19,418 nucleotides of DNA, taken from positions 1 through 19,418 of the forward strand of contig JAKAAK010000026.1 in assembly GCA_021797025.1 (NCBI GenBank), written 5' to 3'. This document shows, piece after piece, positions 1 through 6,280 of the stretch. The notes under the pieces were generated by a model that did not search any database, was not told the DNA's origin, and was given only the letters and a program-made list of their open reading frames with translations. The number at the start of each line of letters is the position of its first letter. Positions within the stretch are counted from its first letter, which is position 1. This DNA is from Thermoplasmata archaeon. Lineage in GTDB: Archaea > Thermoplasmatota > Thermoplasmata > Thermoplasmatales > Thermoplasmataceae. The translations under genes were made by a program, and so were the position numbers.

Positions 1-2
1 TG

Positions 3-56
3 AAAAATCCAGAATTGCTGGATTATTTTATTAAAATCAGGAATACCATTGCATAA
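3..56 (+). CDS. Possible 3' end of an upstream gene, cut by the window edge
   Basis: The frame starting at base 3 is open from the window edge to a TAA at 54-56 and would encode a 17-residue tail reading KNPELLDYFIKIRNTIA. The composition (amphipathic, with a charged and aromatic pattern) looks like a normal protein C-terminus, and the stop lies 15 bp before the TATA box of the next gene. The piece is too short to name a family, and chance openness over 17 codons in AT-rich DNA is possible. Confidence 0.35.
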   Translation, partial: KNPELLDYFIKIRNTIA

Positions 57-70
57 ATCCTTTACCACTA

Positions 71-80
71 TTATTTTATA
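71..80 (+). promoter_or_regulatory. TATA box of the cyclase-family gene
   Basis: The A/T-only stretch ttattttata lies 21-30 nt before the ATG at 101. This matches the spacing expected if transcription starts at or next to the start codon (leaderless mRNA), and no Shine-Dalgarno precedes the ATG. The same arrangement recurs at several other genes in the window. Confidence 0.55.
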
Positions 81-100
81 GACTTTACATATTTATAATA

Positions 101-1024
101 ATGAATAAGGGCAAATCAAATGAAAAACTCTATAATACAGAATCAGACCTGTCATCAAGGTTCGGAGTAAATGATCAGCGGGGAAATCTCAATTATATAG
201 ATAACAAAAAAGTTTTGGAAGCACTGAAGATTCCTGAAGCGGGTAAAATATACAGGATGTCGCATACCGTATTCAATGGCATGGCTGACAGACCAACACA
301 TGGACCTTACTTTTTTGATATCATGCTCCGTCCCGGTGATAATGGATTTACAGAAAAATATGATAATAAATATGGCCCATCCCTGGGAAGGCTCGAAATG
401 TCTGATCATACAGGTACACATCTGGATGCACTTTCTCATATGGCATATGATGGAAAATTTTTCAATAATGTTCCAGTTAAGGACGTTATCAAAAACACGG
501 GATATTCAAAAATGGGTATAGAAAATGCCGGACCCATAATAACAAAAGGAATTATGGTTGATGCTGCCTCAATAGCTGGAACAGACCTGATCAGGGGTGA
601 AATACCCATAGAGGTTTCCGATGTCAAAGGATTTTTGAAAGATAATAACATTGTTCCTGAAAAGGGAGATGCAATGTTTTTCTACACAGGAGCCTCTATT
701 TTGTTTTCAGAACCAGAAAAGTATGATAAGTTCTATGATTCTGCACCGGGAATAGGATTCGATCTCGCTAGATATATGAATGAAATAGGGATATCGGTTA
801 CAGGTAGTGATACGCCCTCGTCTGAAGTTGTTCCACCTGAAGCCGCAAATACAAGGCTTCCGGTGCATCAATATCTAATAGCAAAGTCCGGAATACATAT
901 TATAGACAATCTCAGCCTCCATATAATGGCACGTGATAGAGTCTATGAATTCATGTTTGTATGTTCTCCGATTCCATTTAAGGGTGCGACTGCATCTCCG
1001 GTATCCCCGGTTGCGATAATATAA
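101..1024 (+). CDS. Cyclase-family metal-dependent hydrolase (kynurenine formamidase-like)
   Basis: This 307-residue protein belongs to the cyclase family (PF04199), which includes kynurenine formamidase, isatin hydrolase and many uncharacterised amide or lactone hydrolases that use Zn or Mn. The family metal motif HxGTHxDxxxH is intact as HTGTHLDALSH at residues 103-113. The N-terminal FGVNDQRGNLN block (about 21-31) and the later GSDTPSSE (235-242) and LPVHQYLI blocks fit the longer, roughly 300-residue branch of the family. No signal peptide or membrane segment is seen, so it should be cytosolic. The ATG at 101 has a TATA-like box 21-30 nt upstream, so the message is probably leaderless. 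No tryptophan-catabolism genes lie nearby, so the substrate is unknown. The stop is only 3 bp from the stop of the convergent glycosyltransferase gene. The family is secure; the reaction is not. Confidence 0.88.
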   Translation: MNKGKSNEKLYNTESDLSSRFGVNDQRGNLNYIDNKKVLEALKIPEAGKIYRMSHTVFNGMADRPTHGPYFFDIMLRPGDNGFTEKYDNKYGPSLGRLEMSDHTGTHLDALSHMAYDGKFFNNVPVKDVIKNTGYSKMGIENAGPIITKGIMVDAASIAGTDLIRGEIPIEVSDVKGFLKDNNIVPEKGDAMFFYTGASILFSEPEKYDKFYDSAPGIGFDLARYMNEIGISVTGSDTPSSEVVPPEAANTRLPVHQYLIAKSGIHIIDNLSLHIMARDRVYEFMFVCSPIPFKGATASPVSPVAII

Positions 1025-1027
1025 ATA

Positions 1028-1945
1028 TTATGAGAATTCTTTCTTCTTATTTTCATTTTCATAGAGCTTTTTTATGGCATAGTTCTTTAAAAGAATGGAA
1101 GAAATAAGTACCTTCACCTCATAGGATTTGGATTCGGTAGAAGATGTCAAAAGAACTGTCAAATAATCACCAGGCCGGGGCCGTTTGCCACCGAAAAGGT
1201 GTATACGTATTCTGGTAAAACTTATTCTATGTTTCAAAATTTTAATCGCATATATTGATTTAAACATAGATTTCATCTGTATATAGGATTGTAAAATTTT
1301 TTCCAGGGATTCTGTTGAAAATGTTTTAAAGCTATCGAAGCTGTCGAAGGAATGGGTAACACTATTTTCTGTTACCCTGTAATAAGTTAAAACGGTGTTA
1401 TCCAGCTCCACTGAAGCCCCGGATTCCAGGGCACATAGATACAGTAAAGTGTCAATGCTTTTGGAAACCGCTGTAAGATTGCAATTTTTTATAGTATCAA
1501 TTCCTACTGATATGGAGGACATATTGAAATCTGGATTGCTGTTCTGATAATTTATACTTTTTCCACTTGCATTAATTGCTGAGAAGTTATTGTGCAAATA
1601 TCCGAGCTGCTCATCCATTTTAAATTTATTATAAACATATTCAAGTTTATTCCTATAAAACATATCGTCGTCGTCAAGAAAACAGATAACATTTCCCCTT
1701 GCTATAGATAGGCCTTCCTTTATTTTACCTGAAAGAGAGGCATCTTTACTTAATACGCTGTGGATTTTATTTTCCATAGTAAATTTATCGATATCCTGAT
1801 CAGAAAAATTTTTTACCAGGATAACTTCATAATAATCCTGTGAGAGTGTTTGATTTACAACAGATTCAAGGGTTTTCATTATATATTCCCTTCGACTGTA
1901 ATCAGACACGATAACCGAAATAAATATTCCATTTCCCTCTTTCAT
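1028..1945 (-). CDS. Family 2 glycosyltransferase
   Basis: The 305-residue protein has a GT-A fold glycosyltransferase N-terminus: FISVIVSDY followed by ESVVNQTL (about residues 8-34), and an acidic nucleotide-sugar/metal motif in FLDDDDMF with the four aspartates at 91-94. The usual GT2 order (strand, helix with SVxxQT, then DDD) is preserved. I see no convincing transmembrane helix, so it probably works on the cytosolic face, adding a sugar to a lipid-linked or protein acceptor. It lies 37 bp downstream of the flippase on the same strand, which suggests a surface-glycan function. A TATA-like stretch in that gap (about 1970-1979) could give it its own promoter. The C-terminal third (about 210-305) is poorly recognisable and the sugar specificity cannot be read. 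Confidence 0.85.
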   Translation of the reverse strand: MKEGNGIFISVIVSDYSRREYIMKTLESVVNQTLSQDYYEVILVKNFSDQDIDKFTMENKIHSVLSKDASLSGKIKEGLSIARGNVICFLDDDDMFYRNKLEYVYNKFKMDEQLGYLHNNFSAINASGKSINYQNSNPDFNMSSISVGIDTIKNCNLTAVSKSIDTLLYLCALESGASVELDNTVLTYYRVTENSVTHSFDSFDSFKTFSTESLEKILQSYIQMKSMFKSIYAIKILKHRISFTRIRIHLFGGKRPRPGDYLTVLLTSSTESKSYEVKVLISSILLKNYAIKKLYENENKKKEFS

Positions 1946-1982
1946 TATTAGTTACAGTAAACTGCACAATAGATAAATTTTG

Positions 1983-3575
1983 TTATTTTATAAATCTGAA
2001 AAGATGATCGTATCTGCCTTTACTTTCCCTGTATTCCAGATTCCTTAACATATATTTTAATGTACTGAATCTGTTAGGTATAACGGAGAGAATATAATCC
2101 ATTTCGTTTGAACTTATAAGCCTGAATACCTTTATTTCTACCATATAAATGGCAACCCCCAGTAAAATATACAGAAATATATTCAACATGCTGTAAGGGA
2201 AAAAGCTCTGTAATGCGAAGATGGCACCGAACATTATAAGAGCGGATATCCATATCTTTATAACTCTCGGTACATCGTAGTTATTTATTCCGAATTTTCT
2301 AGCATAATGATAGACGATGACAAAGTTAACAGCATTCATGGATGAATAAGCAATGGCCGCTCCAATTATATTGAAGGTAGGAATCAGGATTATGGATAGG
2401 GCTATATTGGATGCAAGTGAAAGACCTGAAGAATATACAAAAATCTTTGTTTTTCTGATACTGGAAATTCCTGATGAAAGTACAACCGTACCCACGAAAA
2501 ATGAGGTTATGAACATGATAATCATGAGCGGTATATATGCAACGGTATATGCCGGTCCTGCAAACTCATTCAGTATTATCCTGGACAAGGCTGCTATACC
2601 CAGTGCCGCAGGGATATATATGAGAGAAACTATATTTAAAAGTATTCTTATACTGCTCTTGAAACCTTCCTTATTATCCAGTGAGAAAAATGTGGATAAT
2701 TTCGGGATAAGGAGATTTGAAACAGGAACAACAAGAAATGTTGCCGCCGATGCTATGATAAGTGCAAAGTTATATATGCCCAGATAGGACAGGTTAATAA
2801 AATACGAAACCACTATTCGATCTATGTATGTTGCACTTGTTCCCATTATGGAAGAGAGAAATAGTGGAACCGAATAATAAATTAAATTACGGTATGGCTC
2901 CTTTGAAGTATTTGGTGTTAGTGTGCCCAGTTTTGAATAGGCACGGAAAACAAAAATGAAAAACAGAGAGGCGCTCAATATATTGACGGCCCCAAGTCCA
3001 GCTATGAGAAAAACTGATTTTCCTGTCAGGAACAGCATGGATAGGGGGAAGAAATATGTGAATATATTAATGAATATATATATTATTGAATATTTTTTAT
3101 ATTGATTGAGCCCGAGCAGCATTGCTCCGAAGATATTTATCATAACTGACCCAGCTATAGCTATACCGATCAATTTAACTGAAAGAATGTAGGCTGAACT
3201 GTGGAAAAAGAGCGCTGCAATTTCCCCTGATGCAAAATACATGAATGTAAAAGCAAGCAATGCAAGCAGTATGGCGAAGGTTATTGTTTGCTTCATGAGT
3301 TTCATGATGGCATGGTGGTTTTCTCTAACGAGATGATATGATATATAATGCTGTATACCATTTGAAAGACCAAAAACAAAAACAACTGCCATTATATTCA
3401 TTATGGCATAGAGTAAGGATATTGATCCGACTATTTCAACAGGCAGCATATGCGCAATGAAAAAATAAAACAAGCTAGAGGATATGAACATGGATGCAAC
3501 AGCCGAATACTGAAACGTGACGCCCGAACTGAATGATTCAGTAATACTACTCAATAACTGGTTATTTAAATTCAC
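1983..3575 (-). CDS. Polysaccharide flippase (Wzx/RfbX-like, MOP superfamily)
   Basis: This 530-residue protein is almost entirely hydrophobic, with about 12-14 predicted membrane helices between residues 20 and 485 and a basic cytosolic tail. Length, helix density and the loop patterns (for example LLGLNQYKKYSIIY near 155 and the YIDRIVVSYF segment near 250) fit polysaccharide biosynthesis flippases of the MOP superfamily, which move lipid-linked sugars across the membrane. The start is a GTG at 3573-3575; the next in-frame methionine (residue 29) would cut into the first helix. No Shine-Dalgarno is visible; a palindromic TATA-like ATTTAAAT lies about 50 nt upstream. The following glycosyltransferase gene is 37 bp away on the same strand, so the two likely serve one glycan pathway. 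The exact subfamily and substrate are not determinable. Confidence 0.85.
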   Translation of the reverse strand: MNLNNQLLSSITESFSSGVTFQYSAVASMFISSSLFYFFIAHMLPVEIVGSISLLYAIMNIMAVVFVFGLSNGIQHYISYHLVRENHHAIMKLMKQTITFAILLALLAFTFMYFASGEIAALFFHSSAYILSVKLIGIAIAGSVMINIFGAMLLGLNQYKKYSIIYIFINIFTYFFPLSMLFLTGKSVFLIAGLGAVNILSASLFFIFVFRAYSKLGTLTPNTSKEPYRNLIYYSVPLFLSSIMGTSATYIDRIVVSYFINLSYLGIYNFALIIASAATFLVVPVSNLLIPKLSTFFSLDNKEGFKSSIRILLNIVSLIYIPAALGIAALSRIILNEFAGPAYTVAYIPLMIIMFITSFFVGTVVLSSGISSIRKTKIFVYSSGLSLASNIALSIILIPTFNIIGAAIAYSSMNAVNFVIVYHYARKFGINNYDVPRVIKIWISALIMFGAIFALQSFFPYSMLNIFLYILLGVAIYMVEIKVFRLISSNEMDYILSVIPNRFSTLKYMLRNLEYRESKGRYDHLFRFIK

Positions 3576-3622
3576 AATAAAAACTTATCTATCAAATAGT
3601 TACTATCTATGCCATTGCCGAA

Positions 3623-3630
3623 ATTTAAAT
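3623..3630. promoter_or_regulatory. Palindromic TATA-like box ATTTAAAT, possibly bidirectional
   Basis: ATTTAAAT is its own reverse complement and can be read as a TATA element in both directions. On the minus strand it is about 50 nt from the flippase GTG, which would imply a leader of about 20-25 nt. On the plus strand it would place a transcription start near 3655, just before the IS605-like hairpin. Promoter activity is an inference from position and composition only. Confidence 0.35.
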
Positions 3631-3660
3631 AGCACATACATCGACCTGTGATTCATGCTT

Positions 3661-3712
3661 TTGATTTAACCTGAAGGCGGGAAATCTCCTTCTGTGAGGG
3701 TGGAGATGAGAG
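3661..3712 (+). repeat. IS200/IS605 (TnpB/omega-RNA) right-end-like hairpin, solitary
   Basis: The sequence begins with TTGAT, identical to the well-known target motif of some IS605-family elements. It continues into a block CTGAAGGCGGGAAATCTCC followed by a stem-loop: ATCTCC-TTC pairs with GAG-(GGT)-GGAGAT around a TGT loop, then GATGAGAG. This layout (GGGAA, C/T-rich arm, tiny loop, GGGTGGAGATGA) resembles the 3' ends of archaeal tnpB/IS1341-type elements, where the omega RNA ends. No tnpB or tnpA reading frame is near, so it would be a remnant or a small non-autonomous element. The resemblance is from memory of such ends, not an alignment. Confidence 0.3.
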
Positions 3713-3933
3713 AGTTAACTTTATGGTATGATGTTGGATAGCGATTGTTAAACAAAAATATTTCAATATTAAGATGCACTAATTCTCAACCTTCTGTAGC
3801 ACCAAGTATTTCTACTTGTGTAATTATTCTTCCGGTTCTGTAGAAAACCACACCGCATTATATAAAGCTAATGTCGTAAATTTCACTGATCTATGTATGC
3901 TCGGCCTTACTAGAATTATAAAATTATTCAATA

Positions 3934-3961
3934 CCTGGATTTTCACCAGGCATTTTCTTTT
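3934..3961 (+). terminator. Hairpin plus T-rich tract, candidate terminator
   Basis: CCTGG (3934-3938) and CCAGG (3946-3950) form a 5-bp stem with a 7-nt loop. On the plus strand this is followed by cattttctttt, the layout of an intrinsic terminator. No plus-strand gene ends here, so it either ends an unannotated plus-strand transcript or serves trxB on the minus strand, where the following T-tract is weaker (tattgaataatttt). Confidence 0.3.
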
Positions 3962-3999
3962 ATATGTTATCAGATGCCGTGTTATTGAAACCCGTCTAA

Positions 4000-4956
4000 T
4001 CAGTGTTTTATAAGCTTCCAGTCACTTTTGGCAGCAACCTTTCCCTTGAGATTCTGGACGTAATTATACGCGGATAACGCCGCAGTTGCACCCTGACCGG
4101 CTGAAATCACTGCCTGCTTATAAGGTGTGTCTGTGACATCACCGCAGGCAAATACACCCATATGTGATGTTCTGCCGAATTTATCCACAACTATTTCATT
4201 GCCTTTATTCAATTCAACAAGGTTCTTCACAAAGCCGGTTTTCGCTATGTATCCCATTTCAGCAAATACAGCGGATAGTTGCAAATCAGTCGTTTCTCCT
4301 GAAGATTTATTCTTGAATGTCACTGATTCAACGTATTTTTTACCATTAACGGATATAAGGGTGCTATCAAAATATATTTCTTTGTTTTTAATCCCGTTGA
4401 CAGTATCAATCAACGATTCCTCCCCTGCAAGCTTTTTGGCATTGGTAATGTAGAAAACCTTACCGGCAACTGAAGAAAGATACACAAGAGCTTCAAGGGC
4501 ATGGCTTCCATTGCCCGCAACGGCGACCTCCTTCCCCCTGAACAGCGGGCCATCGCATATTGCACAGTAGGAAATTCCATGGCCCCTCAATTCGGATTCT
4601 CCTGTAACATTAAGGTCCCTCGGTGTTTTCCCGAATGCAAGTATAATGGACAGGGCAGAAAATTCCGACCTCGCTGTTTTGACCTTGAATTTGTCATCTT
4701 CTGCATCTATAGACAGAGCCTCATCATACACAAATTCAGTGCCATAATATTCTGCCTGTTCCTTGAATTTATTTGTAAGCTCAAAGCCTCCGATCATATC
4801 AAATCCCGGATAATTCTGAATGTCGGTGGTCAGCAGGGCCTGGCCTCCTATATCTTTCGTGATCACCAGAGTTTTCATTCCCTGTCTTGCGGAATATATT
4901 GCTGCCGTAAGACCTGCAGAGGCACCGCCGATTATTACAGTATCATAAATTTCCAT
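4000..4956 (-). CDS. trxB: Thioredoxin reductase, probably not NADPH-dependent
   Basis: This 318-residue flavoprotein reduces thioredoxin, encoded just upstream. The N-terminal FAD motif GGASAG (about 10-15), the redox-active YCAIC (C131, C134) and the second FAD block with FACGDV (279-284) are all present. The central pyridine-nucleotide domain is odd. GxGxxA is GNGSHA (148-153), and the HRRxxxR motif that binds the NADPH 2'-phosphate is replaced by YITNAKKL around 169-176. Thermoplasma acidophilum TrxR is known not to use NADPH or NADH, and this protein looks the same type. The start at 4956 is chosen because MEIYDTVIIGG begins exactly at the fold's first strand and lies 10 nt after the trxA stop, with aaggg upstream. 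A longer version would begin inside trxA with unrelated residues. It is co-transcribed with trxA. Confidence 0.93.
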   Translation of the reverse strand: MEIYDTVIIGGASAGLTAAIYSARQGMKTLVITKDIGGQALLTTDIQNYPGFDMIGGFELTNKFKEQAEYYGTEFVYDEALSIDAEDDKFKVKTARSEFSALSIILAFGKTPRDLNVTGESELRGHGISYCAICDGPLFRGKEVAVAGNGSHALEALVYLSSVAGKVFYITNAKKLAGEESLIDTVNGIKNKEIYFDSTLISVNGKKYVESVTFKNKSSGETTDLQLSAVFAEMGYIAKTGFVKNLVELNKGNEIVVDKFGRTSHMGVFACGDVTDTPYKQAVISAGQGATAALSAYNYVQNLKGKVAAKSDWKLIKH

Positions 4957-4966
4957 ATATGCCCTT

Positions 4967-5323
4967 TTATGCAAGGTGTTTAATTTTCTGTGCAAGCACT
5001 TCCTTTGGAACCACGCCTATGGACATGTCAACAGGTTTTCCGTTTTTGAAGAACATTATTGTAGGAATGCTCTCTATTCTGAGCTCTCTCGAGGTTACAG
5101 GGTTTTCATCCACATTCACCTTTCCGAAGTTTGCAACATCTGCATATTCTTTAGACAGTTCATCAACAACCGGTGAAAGATACCTGCAGGGAGCGCACCA
5201 GGCAGCCCAGAGGTCTATAACTGATAGCTTTGGAGAACCCACAAATGATTTAAAGTTTCCATCGTTTAACTCAACCGGCCCTTCTTTTCCTGCATTTTTC
5301 CCGAACACATTTTTATTTTCCAT
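4967..5323 (-). CDS. trxA: Thioredoxin
   Basis: This 118-residue thioredoxin has the active-site motif WCAPC (W42, C43, C46), the cis-proline in SIPT (P87), and the standard order of fold elements around them. The active site is CAPC rather than the common CGPC, a variant that can shift the redox potential. It donates electrons to disulfide targets and is recharged by TrxB, whose gene follows 10 nt downstream. The ATG at 5323 is preferred over an in-frame ATG at 5344 because GAGGTG, a strong Shine-Dalgarno, sits 6 nt upstream of it, and the extra residues would add nothing to the fold. An A/T-rich TATA box about 52-61 nt upstream implies a short leader. The gene is divergent from a winged-helix regulator. 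Confidence 0.95.
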   Translation of the reverse strand: MENKNVFGKNAGKEGPVELNDGNFKSFVGSPKLSVIDLWAAWCAPCRYLSPVVDELSKEYADVANFGKVNVDENPVTSRELRIESIPTIMFFKNGKPVDMSIGVVPKEVLAQKIKHLA

Positions 5324-5329
5324 TTTTAA

Positions 5330-5335
5330 CACCTC
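5330..5335 (-). promoter_or_regulatory. Shine-Dalgarno GAGGTG of trxA
   Basis: On the minus strand GAGGTG stands 6 nt before the ATG at 5323 and is complementary to the 3' end of archaeal 16S rRNA. It decides the start of trxA against the upstream ATG at 5344. Confidence 0.75.
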
Positions 5336-5340
5336 TGAAA

Positions 5341-5359
5341 ACACATACTGATAATGTGT
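5341..5359. promoter_or_regulatory. Inverted repeat at the trxA transcription start, candidate operator
   Basis: ACACAT (5341-5346) and ATGTGT (5354-5359) form a perfect 6-bp inverted repeat with a 7-bp spacer. It lies about 16-34 bp downstream of the trxA TATA box (5374-5384), so it covers the expected transcription start. Such a site could bind a dimeric repressor, and the divergent winged-helix gene next door is the obvious candidate. It could instead form a weak hairpin in the leader. Confidence 0.35.
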
Positions 5360-5373
5360 CTCTGATTGTTTCT

Positions 5374-5384
5374 ATATTTATAAA
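5374..5384 (-). promoter_or_regulatory. TATA box of the trxA-trxB operon
   Basis: On the minus strand the stretch reads tttataaatat, a near-consensus archaeal TATA box. Transcription starting about 25 nt downstream would give a leader of some 25-30 nt that includes the GAGGTG ribosome-binding site. Confidence 0.5.
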
Positions 5385-5430
5385 GGGTATATAACTATAT
5401 TGTATGATATTGTATTAACAGTGCAATATT

Positions 5431-5440
5431 CTTATATAGA
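5431..5440 (+). promoter_or_regulatory. TATA box of the winged-helix regulator
   Basis: cttatataga lies 19-28 nt before the ATG at 5459. There is no Shine-Dalgarno, so a leaderless message is likely. The two TATA boxes of this divergent region are only about 45 bp apart. Confidence 0.5.
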
Positions 5441-5458
5441 CCTTCAAAATATACTAGT

Positions 5459-5827
5459 ATGGGATCATTTAATCAGATTCTGGATGAAAACGCCACTTGT
5501 CGTGACATATTTGAATACTTTTTCGATCTTTCACCCAGTGATATCAATGTGCTTTATTCACTGGAAACTGGAAAGCCAGAACCTGTTGATGATATTGCAA
5601 TGCGATTAAAGAAGGATCGTACTACCGTATTCAGATCTCTGCAACGCCTTGTGGGATCTGGGCTGGTTTCCAAGAGAAAACAGTGCATGCAAAAAGGTGG
5701 GTATTATTATTCTTATTCACGGATCAGTCCGGAAAAAATAAGCGATGTAGTTAACAAAAAGGAAAAAGAGTTTCACATGGTGCTTCAATGCCTTTTAAAA
5801 GACATAGATCATGAATTCAAGGCATAA
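5459..5827 (+). CDS. Winged helix-turn-helix transcriptional regulator (TrmB/MarR-like)
   Basis: The 122-residue protein has a compact winged-helix domain. Residues 28-44 match a helix 1 (INVLYSLETGKPEPVDD), 45-71 the helix-turn-helix with DRTTVFRSLQRLVGSGLV as recognition helix and turn, and 72-87 a wing with KRKQ and GGYYYSY. A C-terminal helix (about 91-120) is suited to dimerisation. This is typical of small TrmB/MarR-type archaeal regulators. It contains three cysteines (C14, C76, C111), one next to the wing, which leaves room for redox sensing, but no CxxC pair is present. It is divergent from trxA-trxB with 135 bp between starts, so control of the thioredoxin operon and of itself is the natural guess. 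Its effector is unknown. Confidence 0.8.
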   Translation: MGSFNQILDENATCRDIFEYFFDLSPSDINVLYSLETGKPEPVDDIAMRLKKDRTTVFRSLQRLVGSGLVSKRKQCMQKGGYYYSYSRISPEKISDVVNKKEKEFHMVLQCLLKDIDHEFKA

Positions 5828-5833
5828 ACTCAA

Positions 5834-5846
5834 AAATATTTATATG
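5834..5846 (+). promoter_or_regulatory. TATA box of moaE
   Basis: aaatatttatatg precedes the ATG at 5867 by 21-33 nt. It supports the ATG at 5867 as the start of a leaderless message, rather than the in-frame TTG at 5849 that would sit almost on the box. Confidence 0.5.
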
Positions 5847-5866
5847 AATTGGTTATTGTTATTTGC

Positions 5867-6280
5867 ATGATAAAAATTCAGTCAGAAAAGATAATTCCCG
5901 ACGAAATTATTAATAGTGTAAGAAACAAGAGTGCGGGGGCTGTTGTATCATTTCTGGGCACAGTACGTTCTGAGGATGAAACATCCAGCGATATTATAGC
6001 ACTAATTTACGAGGCATATGATGAGATGGCTATCAAAAAAATAGGTGAAATTATAGACGAAGCCAGACAGAAATATTCAATAATAGATGTTTCAGTAGTG
6101 CAGCGCACGGGCAGGATCAATTTGAAAGAGGATTCTATAGGTATAGCGGTATCTGCCATGCACAGAGGGGATGCTTTCAGGGCGTGCCAGTATATTATTG
6201 ATAAAATCAAAATAATTCCCCCCATCTGGAAAAAGGAGGTTTACTCTTCCGGAGAAGTCTGGAAATCAGAGACCTTGTGA
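5867..6280 (+). CDS. moaE: Molybdopterin synthase catalytic subunit MoaE
   Basis: This 137-residue protein matches MoaE, the large subunit of molybdopterin synthase, which together with thiocarboxylated MoaD puts the dithiolene sulfurs on precursor Z during molybdenum or tungsten cofactor synthesis. Key signatures are GAVVSFLGTVR (24-34), the RTGRINLKEDSIGIAVSAMHRGDAF block (80-104, with HR at 99-100), and the C-terminal IKIIPPIWKKE with W at 121. Lysines K115 and K122 have the 7-residue spacing of the two catalytic lysines of E. coli MoaE. The ATG at 5867 is chosen from the TATA position. No other cofactor gene is nearby. Its last 40 bp overlap the end of the opposite-strand MFS gene, yet both C-termini look genuine. 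Confidence 0.93.
   Translation: MIKIQSEKIIPDEIINSVRNKSAGAVVSFLGTVRSEDETSSDIIALIYEAYDEMAIKKIGEIIDEARQKYSIIDVSVVQRTGRINLKEDSIGIAVSAMHRGDAFRACQYIIDKIKIIPPIWKKEVYSSGEVWKSETL

Larger units (their letters stand above)
3576..3999. other. 424-bp region without a convincing gene
   Basis: This gap lies between the start of the flippase gene and the stop of trxB, both on the minus strand. The only open frames are short ones of poor composition. It contains a palindromic TATA-like ATTTAAAT (3623-3630), an IS605/TnpB-end-like hairpin (3661-3712), small inverted repeats near 3802-3820 and 3834-3845, and a hairpin followed by a T-rich tract (3934-3961). Part should be the flippase promoter and the trxB 3' flank. 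The rest could be a noncoding RNA or the remains of a mobile element. No tRNA, RNase P RNA or SRP RNA signature was seen. Confidence 0.6.

Noticed and set aside
2353..2787. 144-codon plus-strand frame opposite the flippase
   Set aside because: Antisense frame of a hydrophobic membrane protein; no independent start signals or motif.
3727..3740. Box C-like ATGATG of a C/D guide RNA
   Set aside because: No CTGA box D at the proper distance and no second C'/D' pair.
3661..3961. RNase P RNA or SRP RNA in the gene-free region
   Set aside because: The length would fit, but I found neither the GAGGAAAGTC core of RNase P RNA nor the GGAAGGGAGCAG-type helix 8 motif of SRP RNA on either strand.
3824..4010. 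Minus-strand open stretch ending in STEPEE just after trxB
   Set aside because: It overlaps the trxB 3' end in another frame, has no credible start, and its residues match no transposase or other family I know.
3816..4013. Plus-strand open frame of 65 codons in the gap before trxB
   Set aside because: Cysteine- and aromatic-rich composition unlike its neighbours, no promoter or ribosome-binding site at the right place, and it runs into the end of trxB on the other strand.
4501..4983. 160-codon plus-strand frame opposite trxB
   Set aside because: Shadow of the trxB coding frame; its residues are rich in C, H and R with no domain logic, while trxB shows every family motif.
5849..5866. N-terminal extension of moaE from an in-frame TTG
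   Set aside because: The TTG lies next to the TATA box and would precede the transcript start; the ATG at 5867 begins right at the MoaE fold.
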